Assembly (NCBI RefSeq): GCF_003860585.1
Contig: NZ_CP034159.1
Coordinates: 868,001-932,000, forward strand
DNA from: Kaistella carnis
GTDB lineage: Bacteria; Bacteroidota; Bacteroidia; Flavobacteriales; Weeksellaceae
Length of the DNA: 64,000 bases
Reading direction: 5' to 3'
Shown here: piece after piece, positions 53,369 through 62,102 of the stretch
Layout: each line of letters begins with the position of its first letter
Position numbering within the stretch: position 1 is the first letter of the stretch
Program-made: the position numbers and the translations under genes
Notes under the pieces: model-generated
The model's database searches: none
Told to the model about the DNA's origin: nothing
What the model saw: only the letters and a program-made list of their open reading frames with translations

Positions 53369-53674
53369 TCATTTCTTTCTGTACTTTTCTCTCGATAGGA
53401 TCTTCTCCGCTTCTCTATCAATAAGTAGGTGTGCAATAATTTCTGCTGATGGCACCGGCGTTTCTTTATTTTGAGCCAATTTTAATTTTAGCTTTTCTTC
53501 AGAAATATCTACCCGATAGAGAATACTTAATAATCGGTTGAAATCATTCCGAATCAAGTCATCGATAAATTCCACCAGAAGTTCGAACTGCTTTTCATCT
53601 GATTCGCCTCCCATCCTCTTTTCTGTGATTTGAAGATTGTTTACGACTGCAATGAGTGCATCATTTTTTTGCAT
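53369..53674 (-). CDS. small conserved protein next to crtY
   Basis: 101-residue soluble helical protein with no named domain: ALIAVVNNLQITEKRMGGESDEKQFELLVEFIDDLIRNDFNRLLSILYRVDISEEKLKLKLAQ, a charged C-terminus KILSREKYRKK. I recall the same kind of ORF beside lycopene cyclase in other flavobacteria. It starts 6 nt after the crtY stop, so it is almost certainly co-transcribed. No function is known. Confidence 0.72.
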   Translation of the reverse strand: MQKNDALIAVVNNLQITEKRMGGESDEKQFELLVEFIDDLIRNDFNRLLSILYRVDISEEKLKLKLAQNKETPVPSAEIIAHLLIDREAEKILSREKYRKK

Positions 53675-53680
53675 TGTTTC

Positions 53681-54841
53681 TTATAAAATTTGTTTTAATC
53701 CCGCTATTAAAAAATGTTTAATTGGCAGTGCACTTACAATTTTGATATCATCTAAAAGGGAACTTTCATTACCTAAAAACTTTAAGATTTTTTCCGGCGA
53801 GCGCTTGGAAAACATCGTCGCAAATATTTCTTTTCCTTCCATTTTTTCCGACAAAATGACTTCCAGTAAAGTACGGTCGTACCATTCATACCGCTTATCA
53901 CTCCATGATTTCTGAGGATTTGGATTGATTTCAGCACGTAGGTTTTTGATAATTTGTTCTGTGTTTTTTTGAACGAACTGAAAAGTGTAGCCACTACTCG
54001 CTTTCGTATATCCGCCTGCAGTACCGATATTTACAATACGCTGCCATGCATCTGTACTTCTTTCAAATTTTGCCAAAGACATTGGGATGACTCCAAATTC
54101 GGTATGCTTAATTTCGTAATCTGCTATCTGAAGATCATTTTGAATATAATTTTTTAAGGATTTTTCGTACTCCTCTTTAGCCAAAATGTGTTTGCTGAAT
54201 AAGGTAAATTCGACCAAGGCTTCCGTAGAACTTGTCGGAAGAACGTACATGAAAGTGACGCCGTTTTTTTGATCAAGGGTGAAATCCATTAAAGTCCCAA
54301 CCTTATCATTGAAAACTTCAGCTTTCGTTTTAATCACCCAACCCGTAAAATGTTGCAGCAAAGAATTCTCTGTATTGATCTCCGGATTGAAGAGCGCGGT
54401 AGAATTGAAGACAAATTGAGCGCTGTAAAAGCCACCCTCCGTTTCAACGGTCGCTTCCGTTTTGTTGGATTTAATACCTACGATATTTTCGACTTTAAAA
54501 GTAACATTTGGAAAGTTTTCTGCAAATGACAGCACAAACTCATAAAAATCCTTTCCCTGGATCATCTTATAGCGATACTTTTCCAAATCAAATTGGCGTG
54601 TAAAATCAGATGTTTTAAAAATTAAAGATTGCCACTCATGCGTTACAACCGGTTCAAATATTCCTTTTCCTTCTTCCCAGAAACACCACGTGCGATCGTT
54701 TTGTTTCTTTTCAGATTTATCAATTACCAGTATTTTTTTAGACTTCAAAACGGGATCAATGAGCATTCTATACAGTAAACTTAATCCTGCACATCCGGAA
54801 CCCGTGATGATATAATCGTATTTTATGTCGGTGGTTGTCAT
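53681..54841 (-). CDS. crtY: lycopene beta-cyclase
   Basis: Flavin-dependent enzyme that closes both ends of lycopene to beta-carotene, the step before zeaxanthin-type yellow pigments. It is 386 residues, CrtY type: N-terminal dinucleotide motif YDYIITGSGCAGLSLLYRM (about 8-26), the FAD-family DRTWCFWE motif, then FMYVLPTSSTEALVEFTLF and FGVIPMSLAKF with GTAGGYTKASSGYTFQF. Other carotenoid genes are not in the window. A 101-residue gene follows at 6 nt. The start is ATG at 54841. Confidence 0.94.
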   Translation of the reverse strand: MTTTDIKYDYIITGSGCAGLSLLYRMLIDPVLKSKKILVIDKSEKKQNDRTWCFWEEGKGIFEPVVTHEWQSLIFKTSDFTRQFDLEKYRYKMIQGKDFYEFVLSFAENFPNVTFKVENIVGIKSNKTEATVETEGGFYSAQFVFNSTALFNPEINTENSLLQHFTGWVIKTKAEVFNDKVGTLMDFTLDQKNGVTFMYVLPTSSTEALVEFTLFSKHILAKEEYEKSLKNYIQNDLQIADYEIKHTEFGVIPMSLAKFERSTDAWQRIVNIGTAGGYTKASSGYTFQFVQKNTEQIIKNLRAEINPNPQKSWSDKRYEWYDRTLLEVILSEKMEGKEIFATMFSKRSPEKILKFLGNESSLLDDIKIVSALPIKHFLIAGLKQIL

Positions 54842-55221
54842 ATATTGAAGGTCATCTTAAAACGTTATAAATAAGAGATCAAGATAAGTTAAGTTATTTT
54901 GCGGTACAATATCTGGAAAATATTTCAGCAATAAACGATTTTTCCAGCTTGTATGTAAACGAAAAGCGCTTTGTATTTGTTCAACTTGAAGCAAAAGAAA
55001 TATAAAGCAGGACCGTTTCTGTTTAATCCAGTATTAGAAATTTAGAACATTTTATTTCAATGAAATAGTGAAAACAAAGAGTTTTCACCAAACAAATATT
55101 TTTTTTTATAAATTATGTTTTCCTTAAAGAAGAAATTATATCTTTACAAAAAGACTTCGAAACGGCCACAAATGGGCCTGGACACTACCCTATCTTGAAA
55201 ATTATCATTACAAATAATATT
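54842..55221. other. intergenic region between crtY and the S15 peptidase gene
   Basis: 380 bp without an ORF of interest. A TATCTTTA near-match to the -7 box at about 55139 may be the S15 promoter; nothing else was recognised. Confidence 0.4.
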
Positions 55222-57066
55222 ATGAAAAAAATCATTCAGTCAAGTTTTCTTTTTTTAATTCTTATTACATTTCATTCTGTACATGCTCAAACCATAGGTA
55301 AAGCAGTTCCGGTTTTTGAAAATGGACAAGCCCAAATAGTCCCGGAATTTAAAGATGCCGACAAATGGATCAGGACTGATCTTTGGGTAGAAACCTCATT
55401 TGACACCGATGGCGACGGTAAAAAAGACCGCATGCACGTTGATGTAACGCGGCCTTTTCAAACTGAAAATGAAGGATTGAAACTACCTGTAATTTATGAA
55501 TCAAGTCCTTACTATGCTGGAGTTGCACCAGATGTAGAGGGTAGTTTTTGGAACGTGAATCACGAATTGGGAGCGGCTGCAAAGGAAAGAGTTCACCCGG
55601 AAGTTGTTCGAACCGGAAAACGTCCGATTATTTCGAACTCACTTATTTCAACTTGGGTACCACGCGGATTTATTGTAGTTCACTCCTCTTCTCCGGGAAC
55701 AGGTTTATCGCAAGGCTCACCAACGGTCGGTGGAGAAAATGAATCTTTAGCGCCAAAAGCAGTCATTGACTGGCTGAATGGAAGAGCAAACGGATATACT
55801 TCCCCAGATGGAAATGAAAAAGTGAAAGCCTACTGGACAACCGGAAAAGTTGGGATGACCGGAACTTCTTACAACGGAACAATTCCACTTGCCGCAGCTA
55901 CCACGGGAGTAAAAGGTTTAGAAGTAATCATTCCCGTGGCGCCCAATACTTCCTATTATCATTACTACCGTTCTAACGGATTAGTACGTTCACCCGGCGG
56001 TTATTTAGGAGAAGACGTTGATGTTTTGTATGATTTTATTCACAGTGGTGATGAATCGAAACGCGCCTACAGCAATGCAAAAATTCGGGACACCGAAATG
56101 AAAAACGGAATGGATCGGATTACGGGAGATTACAACGATTTTTGGGCCGGACGTGATTACCTGAACAAGATGGGAAAGATGAAAGCAGCGATATTGATGG
56201 CGCATGGTTTTAATGACTGGAATGTGATGCCGGAGCACAGTTACCGTATTTATAAGAAAGCCAAAGAAATGGGCCTGGAAACCGCAATTTACTATCACCA
56301 AAATGGACACGGCGGAAATCCGCCTCTTGAAATGATGAATAAATGGTTCACCCATTATTTATTTGGGATTGATAATGGCATCGAAAAAGAAGAGAACAAA
56401 GCCTTTATTGTTCGGGAAAATGATGATTTAAATAATCCAACGCCTTACAAAGATTATCCGAATCCAGACGCGAAACCAGTCTCGTTTTATTTAACGAAAG
56501 GTGCACCAAAAGCTGGAGGTTTAATGACCACCAAATCTTCCAATCAAGGAAAAGAAACTTTAGTAGATAACTATTCATTTGAGGGCGCCTGTTTAGCCAA
56601 AGCAGAAAACACGGATCACCGTTTATTATATGTAAGTCCAAAACTTATGACCGACGTTCATCTTTCTGGAGTGCCCAAAATCACCGTCAAATTAGCAAGC
56701 AGCAAACCAGCCGCAAATTTATCGGTTTGGTTGGTTTCGCTCCCGTGGAATGAAGGAAGAGCCACAAAAATAACGGACAATATTATTACGCGCGGTTGGG
56801 CTGATCCGCAAAACCAGGCTTCAATAAGAAAAGGAGAACCGTTGATACCAGGCAAATTCTATGAAGTATCTTTTGATTTACAGCCTGACGATCAAATCAT
56901 CAAAAAAGGACAGCAAATAGGTTTAATGATTATGTCGAGTGATAAAGAATTTACCCTACACCCGGAACCCGGAACAGAATTAACAGTGGACCTTGATGGA
57001 ACGATGCTGACTCTGCCAATCGTGGGCGGTTCGCAAGCATTTATGAGTGCCGTAAAAGAAAATTAA
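55222..57066 (+). CDS. Xaa-Pro dipeptidyl-peptidase, S15/CocE family
   Basis: 614 residues from the ATG at 55222; the frame extends to a TTG at 55195, but the signal peptide (FLFLILITFHSVHAQ) begins right after the ATG. Serine hydrolase of the alpha/beta fold: nucleophile elbow GMTGTSYNGTIPL, and the His in YHQNGHGG. The C-terminal X-Pro jelly-roll domain (VSFYLTKGAPKAGG...TVKLASSKPAANLSVWLVSLPW) is complete. It cleaves dipeptides from Xaa-Pro substrates in the envelope. A weak terminator follows. Confidence 0.92.
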   Translation: MKKIIQSSFLFLILITFHSVHAQTIGKAVPVFENGQAQIVPEFKDADKWIRTDLWVETSFDTDGDGKKDRMHVDVTRPFQTENEGLKLPVIYESSPYYAGVAPDVEGSFWNVNHELGAAAKERVHPEVVRTGKRPIISNSLISTWVPRGFIVVHSSSPGTGLSQGSPTVGGENESLAPKAVIDWLNGRANGYTSPDGNEKVKAYWTTGKVGMTGTSYNGTIPLAAATTGVKGLEVIIPVAPNTSYYHYYRSNGLVRSPGGYLGEDVDVLYDFIHSGDESKRAYSNAKIRDTEMKNGMDRITGDYNDFWAGRDYLNKMGKMKAAILMAHGFNDWNVMPEHSYRIYKKAKEMGLETAIYYHQNGHGGNPPLEMMNKWFTHYLFGIDNGIEKEENKAFIVRENDDLNNPTPYKDYPNPDAKPVSFYLTKGAPKAGGLMTTKSSNQGKETLVDNYSFEGACLAKAENTDHRLLYVSPKLMTDVHLSGVPKITVKLASSKPAANLSVWLVSLPWNEGRATKITDNIITRGWADPQNQASIRKGEPLIPGKFYEVSFDLQPDDQIIKKGQQIGLMIMSSDKEFTLHPEPGTELTVDLDGTMLTLPIVGGSQAFMSAVKEN

Positions 57067-57209
57067 AAATAGCAGTAATTTCATTCTGCTCTCTAAAATT
57101 TAAGATAAAATCTAAGAATTCTTTTGGGGCAAAATCCAAAATCAATTTCTAAAATTGAGATGGTAGACATTGATCAGAAATAGATCAAAATCCCAAATTG
57201 TTCATAAGA

Positions 57210-57242
57210 AAAGGAAGCTTCTAACGGAGCTTCCTTCTTGTT
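57210..57242 (+). terminator. probable terminator after the S15 peptidase gene
   Basis: GGAAGCTTC/GGAGCTTCC hairpin followed by TTCTTGTTT; the T-tract is broken, so confidence is moderate. Confidence 0.55.
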
Positions 57243-57353
57243 TACGTATGATTTCCAATACTATAGATTTCTGATAAATGATCTGTCATTAATTGCAAGG
57301 TCATATAAAAACCAAGAGTTGTTTCATTGGAAAAACTTTTATCGGTATCATAT

Positions 57354-59363
57354 CTACCAAATCGTTATGCGTTCTTTTTTAGGCAAGAACATTTTATTAC
57401 CCTCCTTTACCTCAAATGCTTCATAAAAAGGGGTGATGTTCATCAAAGGACCATTTACTCTCCACCTTGGAGGGGAATGCGGATTGGTTTCGATCCACAA
57501 ACGTAAAAATTCATCCTTCATCTTCACTCTCCATATTTTAGCAACAGAAAGAAAGAATCTCTGATCCGGCGTTAAACCATCAATTTTCGTATTGCTTTGA
57601 CCTTCTTTTGTCATTTTAAAAGCATCGTAGGCTACTGCGATTCCGGCAATATCTGCGGTATTCTCGCCTACCGTCATCGCGCCATTAATATGTAAATTAT
57701 CTAAAACAGTAAACTGATTGTACTGGTTGATAACTTGCTGTATTCTTGATTTAAACTGAGTATAATCATCCTTGGTCCACCAGTCTTTCACATTTCCTTC
57801 TTTATCATATTGCGCACCCTGATCATCGAAAGTATGCGTCAGTTCGTGTCCAATCACCATTCCAATGCCGCCATAATTCAAAGCATCATTGGCCTCATTA
57901 TCAAAGTAAGGAGCTTGTAAAATTCCCGCCGGAAACACAATTTCATTGGCAGACGGATTGTTATATGCAGTAACCGTGGGCACCGTTGTAAACCATTCTG
58001 ACTTATTCACTGGCTTTCCTAATTTTGCAATCTCAAGTTGAAATTCGGCCGCAGAAGCATTCATCATATTTTCAAAATAAGTATCTCTTAAAATTTTCAC
58101 ATTGCTGTAATCTTTCCATTGATCCGGATATCCAATTTTCTTGGTGATGGCAAACAGCTTTTCTTTCGCTTTTACTTTGGTCATGTCACTCATCCAGTCC
58201 AGTTTGTCAATCCTTGCTGCATAAGCCTTTTGTACATTATCCACTAAAACAGCCATGCGTTTTTTTGCCGCTTCCGAAAAATATTTCTTCACATACAATT
58301 GTCCCAGGGCTTCACCCAAATAATTATCAACCGCCGTGGCCATCAATTCTCCACGTGTTTTTTGAACAGCCTGGCCCGAAATCACCTTATTAAAATTAAA
58401 ATTGGCATCCACGAAGGGTTTACTTAAATCACCCGCATAGTTTCTTATCGTTTTTGCTTTGAGGTACAGTTTCCAGTTTTTAAGAGGAACGGTTTTTAAA
58501 AGGGAATTCAATTTGTCATAATAGGCAGGTTGAGCCACATCAATGGAATCTGTTTGAGCACCTAAGTTTCTTAGAAAAGTACTCCATTCAATATTGGGTT
58601 GGCTTTTTTCTAAATCTGAGATGGCCATCATATTATAATTCGCATGAACATCTCGACGTTCAACTCTTGTTTTATGGGAAGCCGCAATTTGTTGGTCGAT
58701 ATTATAAACAAGCTCCGCATCCTTTTTAGCAGTTGCTGCATCAGTACCTGTCAATTGAAACAAGGTAGCAAGATAGGTTTTGTAGGCATTTTGAATGGTA
58801 ACGGTTGGTGCATCTGCTTTAAAATAATAATCCCGATCCGGCAAACCGATTCCTGTTTGGTAGCTGTGAGCGATGTTGATGCTGCTGTTTTTATCATCAG
58901 GTCCCACTTCAAAAGACATAATGGAACCATTGCCTACTTTAATTTCATTCGCAACAAATTTCATTAAAGAGGAAATATCTTTAATGGCTTCAATACGATT
59001 TAATGTTGGCTTTATCGGATCGTAACCTCGTTTATCAATGGTGATCGTATCCATTCCGGAAGCGTAAAAATCTCCAACTTTTTGCTCGATACTTCCCGCA
59101 GGTTGCTTACGCTGTGACACCTCTTCCAAAATCCCCTGCAACCGCATTCTTTGGGGAAAGTTCAGAAACATGTAGGCACCAACTCCAGCTTGCGTTGAAG
59201 GGATGGGCGTGGCGTCATACCATTTCTTGTTGACGAACATAAAAAAGTTATCACCAGGTTTAATGGAGGTATCTAAACCATTGATATCCTTCAGTTTTTT
59301 ATCTTGTGCTTTGACTCCAGAAAATGTAAATAGGGCAATGAAGAGAATAAGGATGTTTTTCAT
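57354..59363 (-). CDS. M13 family metallopeptidase (PepO/neprilysin-like)
   Basis: 669-residue secreted zinc endopeptidase with signal peptide LILFIALFTFSGVKA. The zinc motif HELTH is at 506-510 in GMVIGHELTHTFDDQG, followed by the third-ligand block VGENTADIAGIAVAYDAF. N-terminal PepO-type helical domain (DINGLDTSIKPGDNFFMFVNKKW) and the C-terminal VNGPLMNITPFYEAFEVKEGNKMFLPKKER are typical. Members cut peptides of up to about 40 residues outside the cytoplasm. A TAnnTTTG box lies 39 nt upstream. Confidence 0.94.
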   Translation of the reverse strand: MKNILILFIALFTFSGVKAQDKKLKDINGLDTSIKPGDNFFMFVNKKWYDATPIPSTQAGVGAYMFLNFPQRMRLQGILEEVSQRKQPAGSIEQKVGDFYASGMDTITIDKRGYDPIKPTLNRIEAIKDISSLMKFVANEIKVGNGSIMSFEVGPDDKNSSINIAHSYQTGIGLPDRDYYFKADAPTVTIQNAYKTYLATLFQLTGTDAATAKKDAELVYNIDQQIAASHKTRVERRDVHANYNMMAISDLEKSQPNIEWSTFLRNLGAQTDSIDVAQPAYYDKLNSLLKTVPLKNWKLYLKAKTIRNYAGDLSKPFVDANFNFNKVISGQAVQKTRGELMATAVDNYLGEALGQLYVKKYFSEAAKKRMAVLVDNVQKAYAARIDKLDWMSDMTKVKAKEKLFAITKKIGYPDQWKDYSNVKILRDTYFENMMNASAAEFQLEIAKLGKPVNKSEWFTTVPTVTAYNNPSANEIVFPAGILQAPYFDNEANDALNYGGIGMVIGHELTHTFDDQGAQYDKEGNVKDWWTKDDYTQFKSRIQQVINQYNQFTVLDNLHINGAMTVGENTADIAGIAVAYDAFKMTKEGQSNTKIDGLTPDQRFFLSVAKIWRVKMKDEFLRLWIETNPHSPPRWRVNGPLMNITPFYEAFEVKEGNKMFLPKKERITIW

Positions 59364-59401
59364 ATTTGAAATGATATTGATGAGAAAGTTATTTAGATGA
59401 T

Positions 59402-59409
59402 CAAAAATA
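59402..59409 (-). promoter_or_regulatory. Bacteroidetes -7 box for the M13 peptidase gene
   Basis: The minus strand reads TATTTTTG (TAnnTTTG), 39 nt before the ATG. Confidence 0.55.
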
Positions 59410-59471
59410 TGTAAATTAAGTTTGAAATATTTATGTTTTTGATAGAAATAGTAGTAATAAAGTTATTCAGC

Positions 59472-59512
59472 AAAAATAAAGCCTCCAGAACATGATGATC
59501 TGGAGGCTTCTT
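59472..59512 (-). terminator. terminator of mnmE
   Basis: AAGCCTCCAGA pairs with TCTGGAGGCTT across a 9-nt loop; reading leftward a T-rich tract follows. It lies just after the mnmE stop. Confidence 0.85.
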
Positions 59513-59528
59513 TTATATTGATTAGGTA

Positions 59529-61058
59529 TTACTTTCCAATACAAAACTTAGAAAAAATATTCCCCAACACTTCATCGTTCGTAAACTCCCCGGAAATCTC
59601 TCCCAACTGCTCCAGCGCATTTCTCAACTCATACGCCAACAATTCCGTATGAATCCCAGAACTCACCGCTTCCTCCACCTGAAGAACAGATTGCAGCGAT
59701 TTCTGCAAGGCGTCAAAATGCCTTTGATTCGTAATAATCACATTGCTTTCCTGATCTTTCAAATTCTCCACGTAATCGATCAAAACCGTTTTCACGGCTT
59801 CAATTCCTGTTTGATCCTTCGCGGAAATCCGCAACAACTCATCACAATAATCCGGAAACAATTCCAAAGTTAAAGTGGCGTCAAATTCGTTTAGAGTTTC
59901 GTCGTTGGTCAAATCCACTTTATTATGAACCAGCACAATTTTCAAATCCTCGCGGTGAAATTCCTTCACAAAAGCAATCACTTCCTCCGTTGTAGAATCG
60001 TGCTCATCGTAGAGATACAATAGCACTTTTGCAGAAGCAATTTTCTCCTTCGCTTTCGTCACGCCAATTTTCTCAATGATATCCGTCGTTTCCCGAAGTC
60101 CCGCCGTATCCACAAACCGAAAAGCCGTTCCTTTCAAATGAATCACTTCCTCAATCGTATCGCGCGTCGTCCCTGCAATTTCAGAAACAATCGCCCTTTC
60201 CTCTTTCAACAAAGCATTCAAAAGCGTCGATTTCCCGGCGTTCGGTTTCCCGATAATGGCGACTTCTACTCCATTTTTCAGCGCATTTCCGTATTGGAAA
60301 CTCTCAATCAAAGCGCTCAGTTTATGACGCAGGTTGAGCAGCAATTTATTCATGGCGGTCCGGTCCGCAAATTCCACATCCTCTTCCCCGAAATCCAGTT
60401 CCAGTTCAATCAGCGACGTAAAATTCAGCAAGTCATTTCTCAGGATCGAAATCTCATTCGTAATTCCCCCTTTCAACTGATTCAAAGCCACTTTCCGCGA
60501 CGCCTCATTTTCCGAAGCAATCAAATCCGCAATCGATTCCGCCTGCGCCAGATCAATTCTGCCGTTCATAAAAGCACGCATCGTAAATTCCCCGGCTTTC
60601 GCCAGTCGAGCCCCATTCTTCACCAAAACTTCCAGAATTTTCTTCGCAATATGCGGTGAACCATGAAAAGAAATTTCCACAGAATCCTCTGCCGTAAAGG
60701 TTTTCGGCGCTTTAAAAACCGAAACCATCACTTCATCAATCACCTCAGTTTGGTTGACAGTTGATAGTTGAGGGTTGATAGTTTCTCCAGCTTCAAATAA
60801 TGTTTGATTCTGAATTTCTTCTATCTGTCTATCATCTATTATCTTTTCTCTTTCCTCTTGGCTCTTTTCACTTTTTACTTGGCTCTTACCATCAACGATA
60901 TATCCATAATGAATGGTGTGCGTTTTCGCCTCCTCCAGATTTTTACCTTCAAAAATTTTGGCTGCAATTTTAAACGCTTCGGGACCCGAAATTCTTATAA
61001 TTCCAATAGCTCCAACTCCGTTTGCCGTGGCGATTGCACAAATAGTATCTTGATTCAT
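59529..61058 (-). CDS. mnmE: tRNA modification GTPase MnmE (TrmE)
   Basis: Works with MnmG to install the cmnm5 group on U34 of tRNAs. It is 509 residues: N-terminal TrmE formyl-binding domain (ATANGVGAIGIIRISGP), helical domain, embedded G domain with G1 GKPNAGKST at 270-278, IAGTTRDT, DTAGLRETTD and NKVD, and the end KFCIGK with the catalytic Cys. It is about 46 residues longer than usual. The excess lies between YIVDGK and EVIDEVMVSVFKAP (residues about 59-104) and is low-complexity repeat-like sequence. The rest is intact. Hairpin repeat copy C lies just upstream. Confidence 0.96.
   Translation of the reverse strand: MNQDTICAIATANGVGAIGIIRISGPEAFKIAAKIFEGKNLEEAKTHTIHYGYIVDGKSQVKSEKSQEEREKIIDDRQIEEIQNQTLFEAGETINPQLSTVNQTEVIDEVMVSVFKAPKTFTAEDSVEISFHGSPHIAKKILEVLVKNGARLAKAGEFTMRAFMNGRIDLAQAESIADLIASENEASRKVALNQLKGGITNEISILRNDLLNFTSLIELELDFGEEDVEFADRTAMNKLLLNLRHKLSALIESFQYGNALKNGVEVAIIGKPNAGKSTLLNALLKEERAIVSEIAGTTRDTIEEVIHLKGTAFRFVDTAGLRETTDIIEKIGVTKAKEKIASAKVLLYLYDEHDSTTEEVIAFVKEFHREDLKIVLVHNKVDLTNDETLNEFDATLTLELFPDYCDELLRISAKDQTGIEAVKTVLIDYVENLKDQESNVIITNQRHFDALQKSLQSVLQVEEAVSSGIHTELLAYELRNALEQLGEISGEFTNDEVLGNIFSKFCIGK
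60747..60884 (-). repeat. in-frame repeat-like insertion inside mnmE
   Basis: About 138 nt with no counterpart in typical MnmE. Its sense strand holds repeated AGAGCCAAG and GAAAAG units, then CTATCAACCCTCAAC and CTATCAACTGTCAACC, the style of flavobacterial intergenic microrepeats. It keeps the frame. Confidence 0.7.
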
Positions 61059-61122
61059 GCCCCAAAATTACGGAATTATTCCTGTTTTTAGGAGCACCAA
61101 GATTTCGCCTCTTTCGAAGACC

Positions 61123-61198
61123 CGTCCCGCTGTCCACTCTATCTTTTTTGTTCCGCCTGTCGGCGAAACAAAAAAGGATGCCGTTTCCATCGGGGCTA
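61123..61198 (-). repeat. dispersed hairpin repeat, copy C
   Basis: Inverted relative to copies A and B. On the minus strand it reads TAGCCCCGATGGAAACGGC, CCTTTTTTGTTTCGCC pairing with GGCGGAACAAAAAAG, then AGAGTGGACAGCGGGAC. It sits between mnmE and the accessory pair at 61298. Confidence 0.65.
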
Positions 61199-61258
61199 GA
61201 TTGAAGGGTGGTTTCTTTCAAGGTTAATAAGCAGAATATATTTTATGAGAAGGTTTTG

Positions 61259-61266
61259 TATATTTG
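61259..61266 (+). promoter_or_regulatory. Bacteroidetes -7 box for the AbiJ-like gene
   Basis: TATATTTG (TAnnTTTG), about 32 nt before the ATG at 61298. Confidence 0.55.
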
Positions 61267-61297
61267 ATAATAATCTTTCTAAATAAAAAGTATATTA

Positions 61298-62038
61298 ATG
61301 ACAAATGCATTCATCTCTTACTCAAGCCAAATTTTAGCAGATTCAAATAAAGGATTCACAGGATCTGAAATAGTCAAAAGATTTGTAGAATATTCAGTAA
61401 AATTTAATAAGCCCATCCCATTTCATAACAACGTTTTTACAAAAGACGGTAAACTTATTCCGAAAAGAGAAGCTTTCCGAATGAATTTGGAATCTTTTTC
61501 GGATGAAGAAAAATACTTTATTATTGATGATTTATGCACAGATCAAATATTTACAGGCTCAAACGAAGTACTTGGTCTTAGAATCAAACTTCAAAATGAT
61601 TTTTCTAATTTAGATATGATTAATACAGAAAATGATGAGTTGGATTTGGAAATTTTAGATAAAACAAAACATTTATTGGACGATTTTCCAGAAATAAAAA
61701 CTCTTTATGATAAAGCGATTAATAATTACAAATTAAAATATTTTGAAAGAAGTGTTTTAGATGATATGCGATTATGTTTAGAATTACTACTAAAGAAAAT
61801 TTTTAATAATAATAAATCATTAGAAAATCAAATTTCTGAAATAGGAAATTTTGTCACTAAAAAAGGTGGAAGTATAGAATTTACTAATATGTTTCAAAAG
61901 TTAATTGATTATTATAGTAAATATCAAAACTCGTACATAAAGCACAATGATAAAGTTAATAAACAAGAAGTTGAATTCATAATAGAAATGTCCTCACTTT
62001 TTATGAAAAACATTATGAAATTAAGAAATAGTATTTAA
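61298..62038 (+). CDS. AbiJ-like protein with probable C-terminal HEPN domain
   Basis: 246-residue protein. The N-terminal part (ILADSNKGFTGSEIVKRFVEY...PKREAFRMNLESF) resembles the N-terminal domains of AbiJ-type abortive-infection proteins. The C-terminal part (DFPEIKTLYDKAINNYKLKYFERSVLDDMRLCLELLLKKIFNN... and KLIDYYSKYQNSYIKHND) looks like a HEPN-type all-alpha domain, a fold of many defence RNases. The RxxxxH catalytic pattern is not clear, so activity is uncertain. The gene is A+T-rich, has its own promoter box and is followed after 64 nt by a nuclease-like gene. Confidence 0.6.
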   Translation: MTNAFISYSSQILADSNKGFTGSEIVKRFVEYSVKFNKPIPFHNNVFTKDGKLIPKREAFRMNLESFSDEEKYFIIDDLCTDQIFTGSNEVLGLRIKLQNDFSNLDMINTENDELDLEILDKTKHLLDDFPEIKTLYDKAINNYKLKYFERSVLDDMRLCLELLLKKIFNNNKSLENQISEIGNFVTKKGGSIEFTNMFQKLIDYYSKYQNSYIKHNDKVNKQEVEFIIEMSSLFMKNIMKLRNSI

Positions 62039-62102
62039 ATTTTGTAGGTATTTAATTTAATTTTAATTCACACTCTCAAATTAAAGATGATACACCGAAA
62101 AT

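Noticed and set aside
60138..60659. 173-codon ORF opposite mnmE
   Set aside because: Long antisense shadow of a conserved gene; product rich in Arg, Gln, Asn and Phe without motifs.
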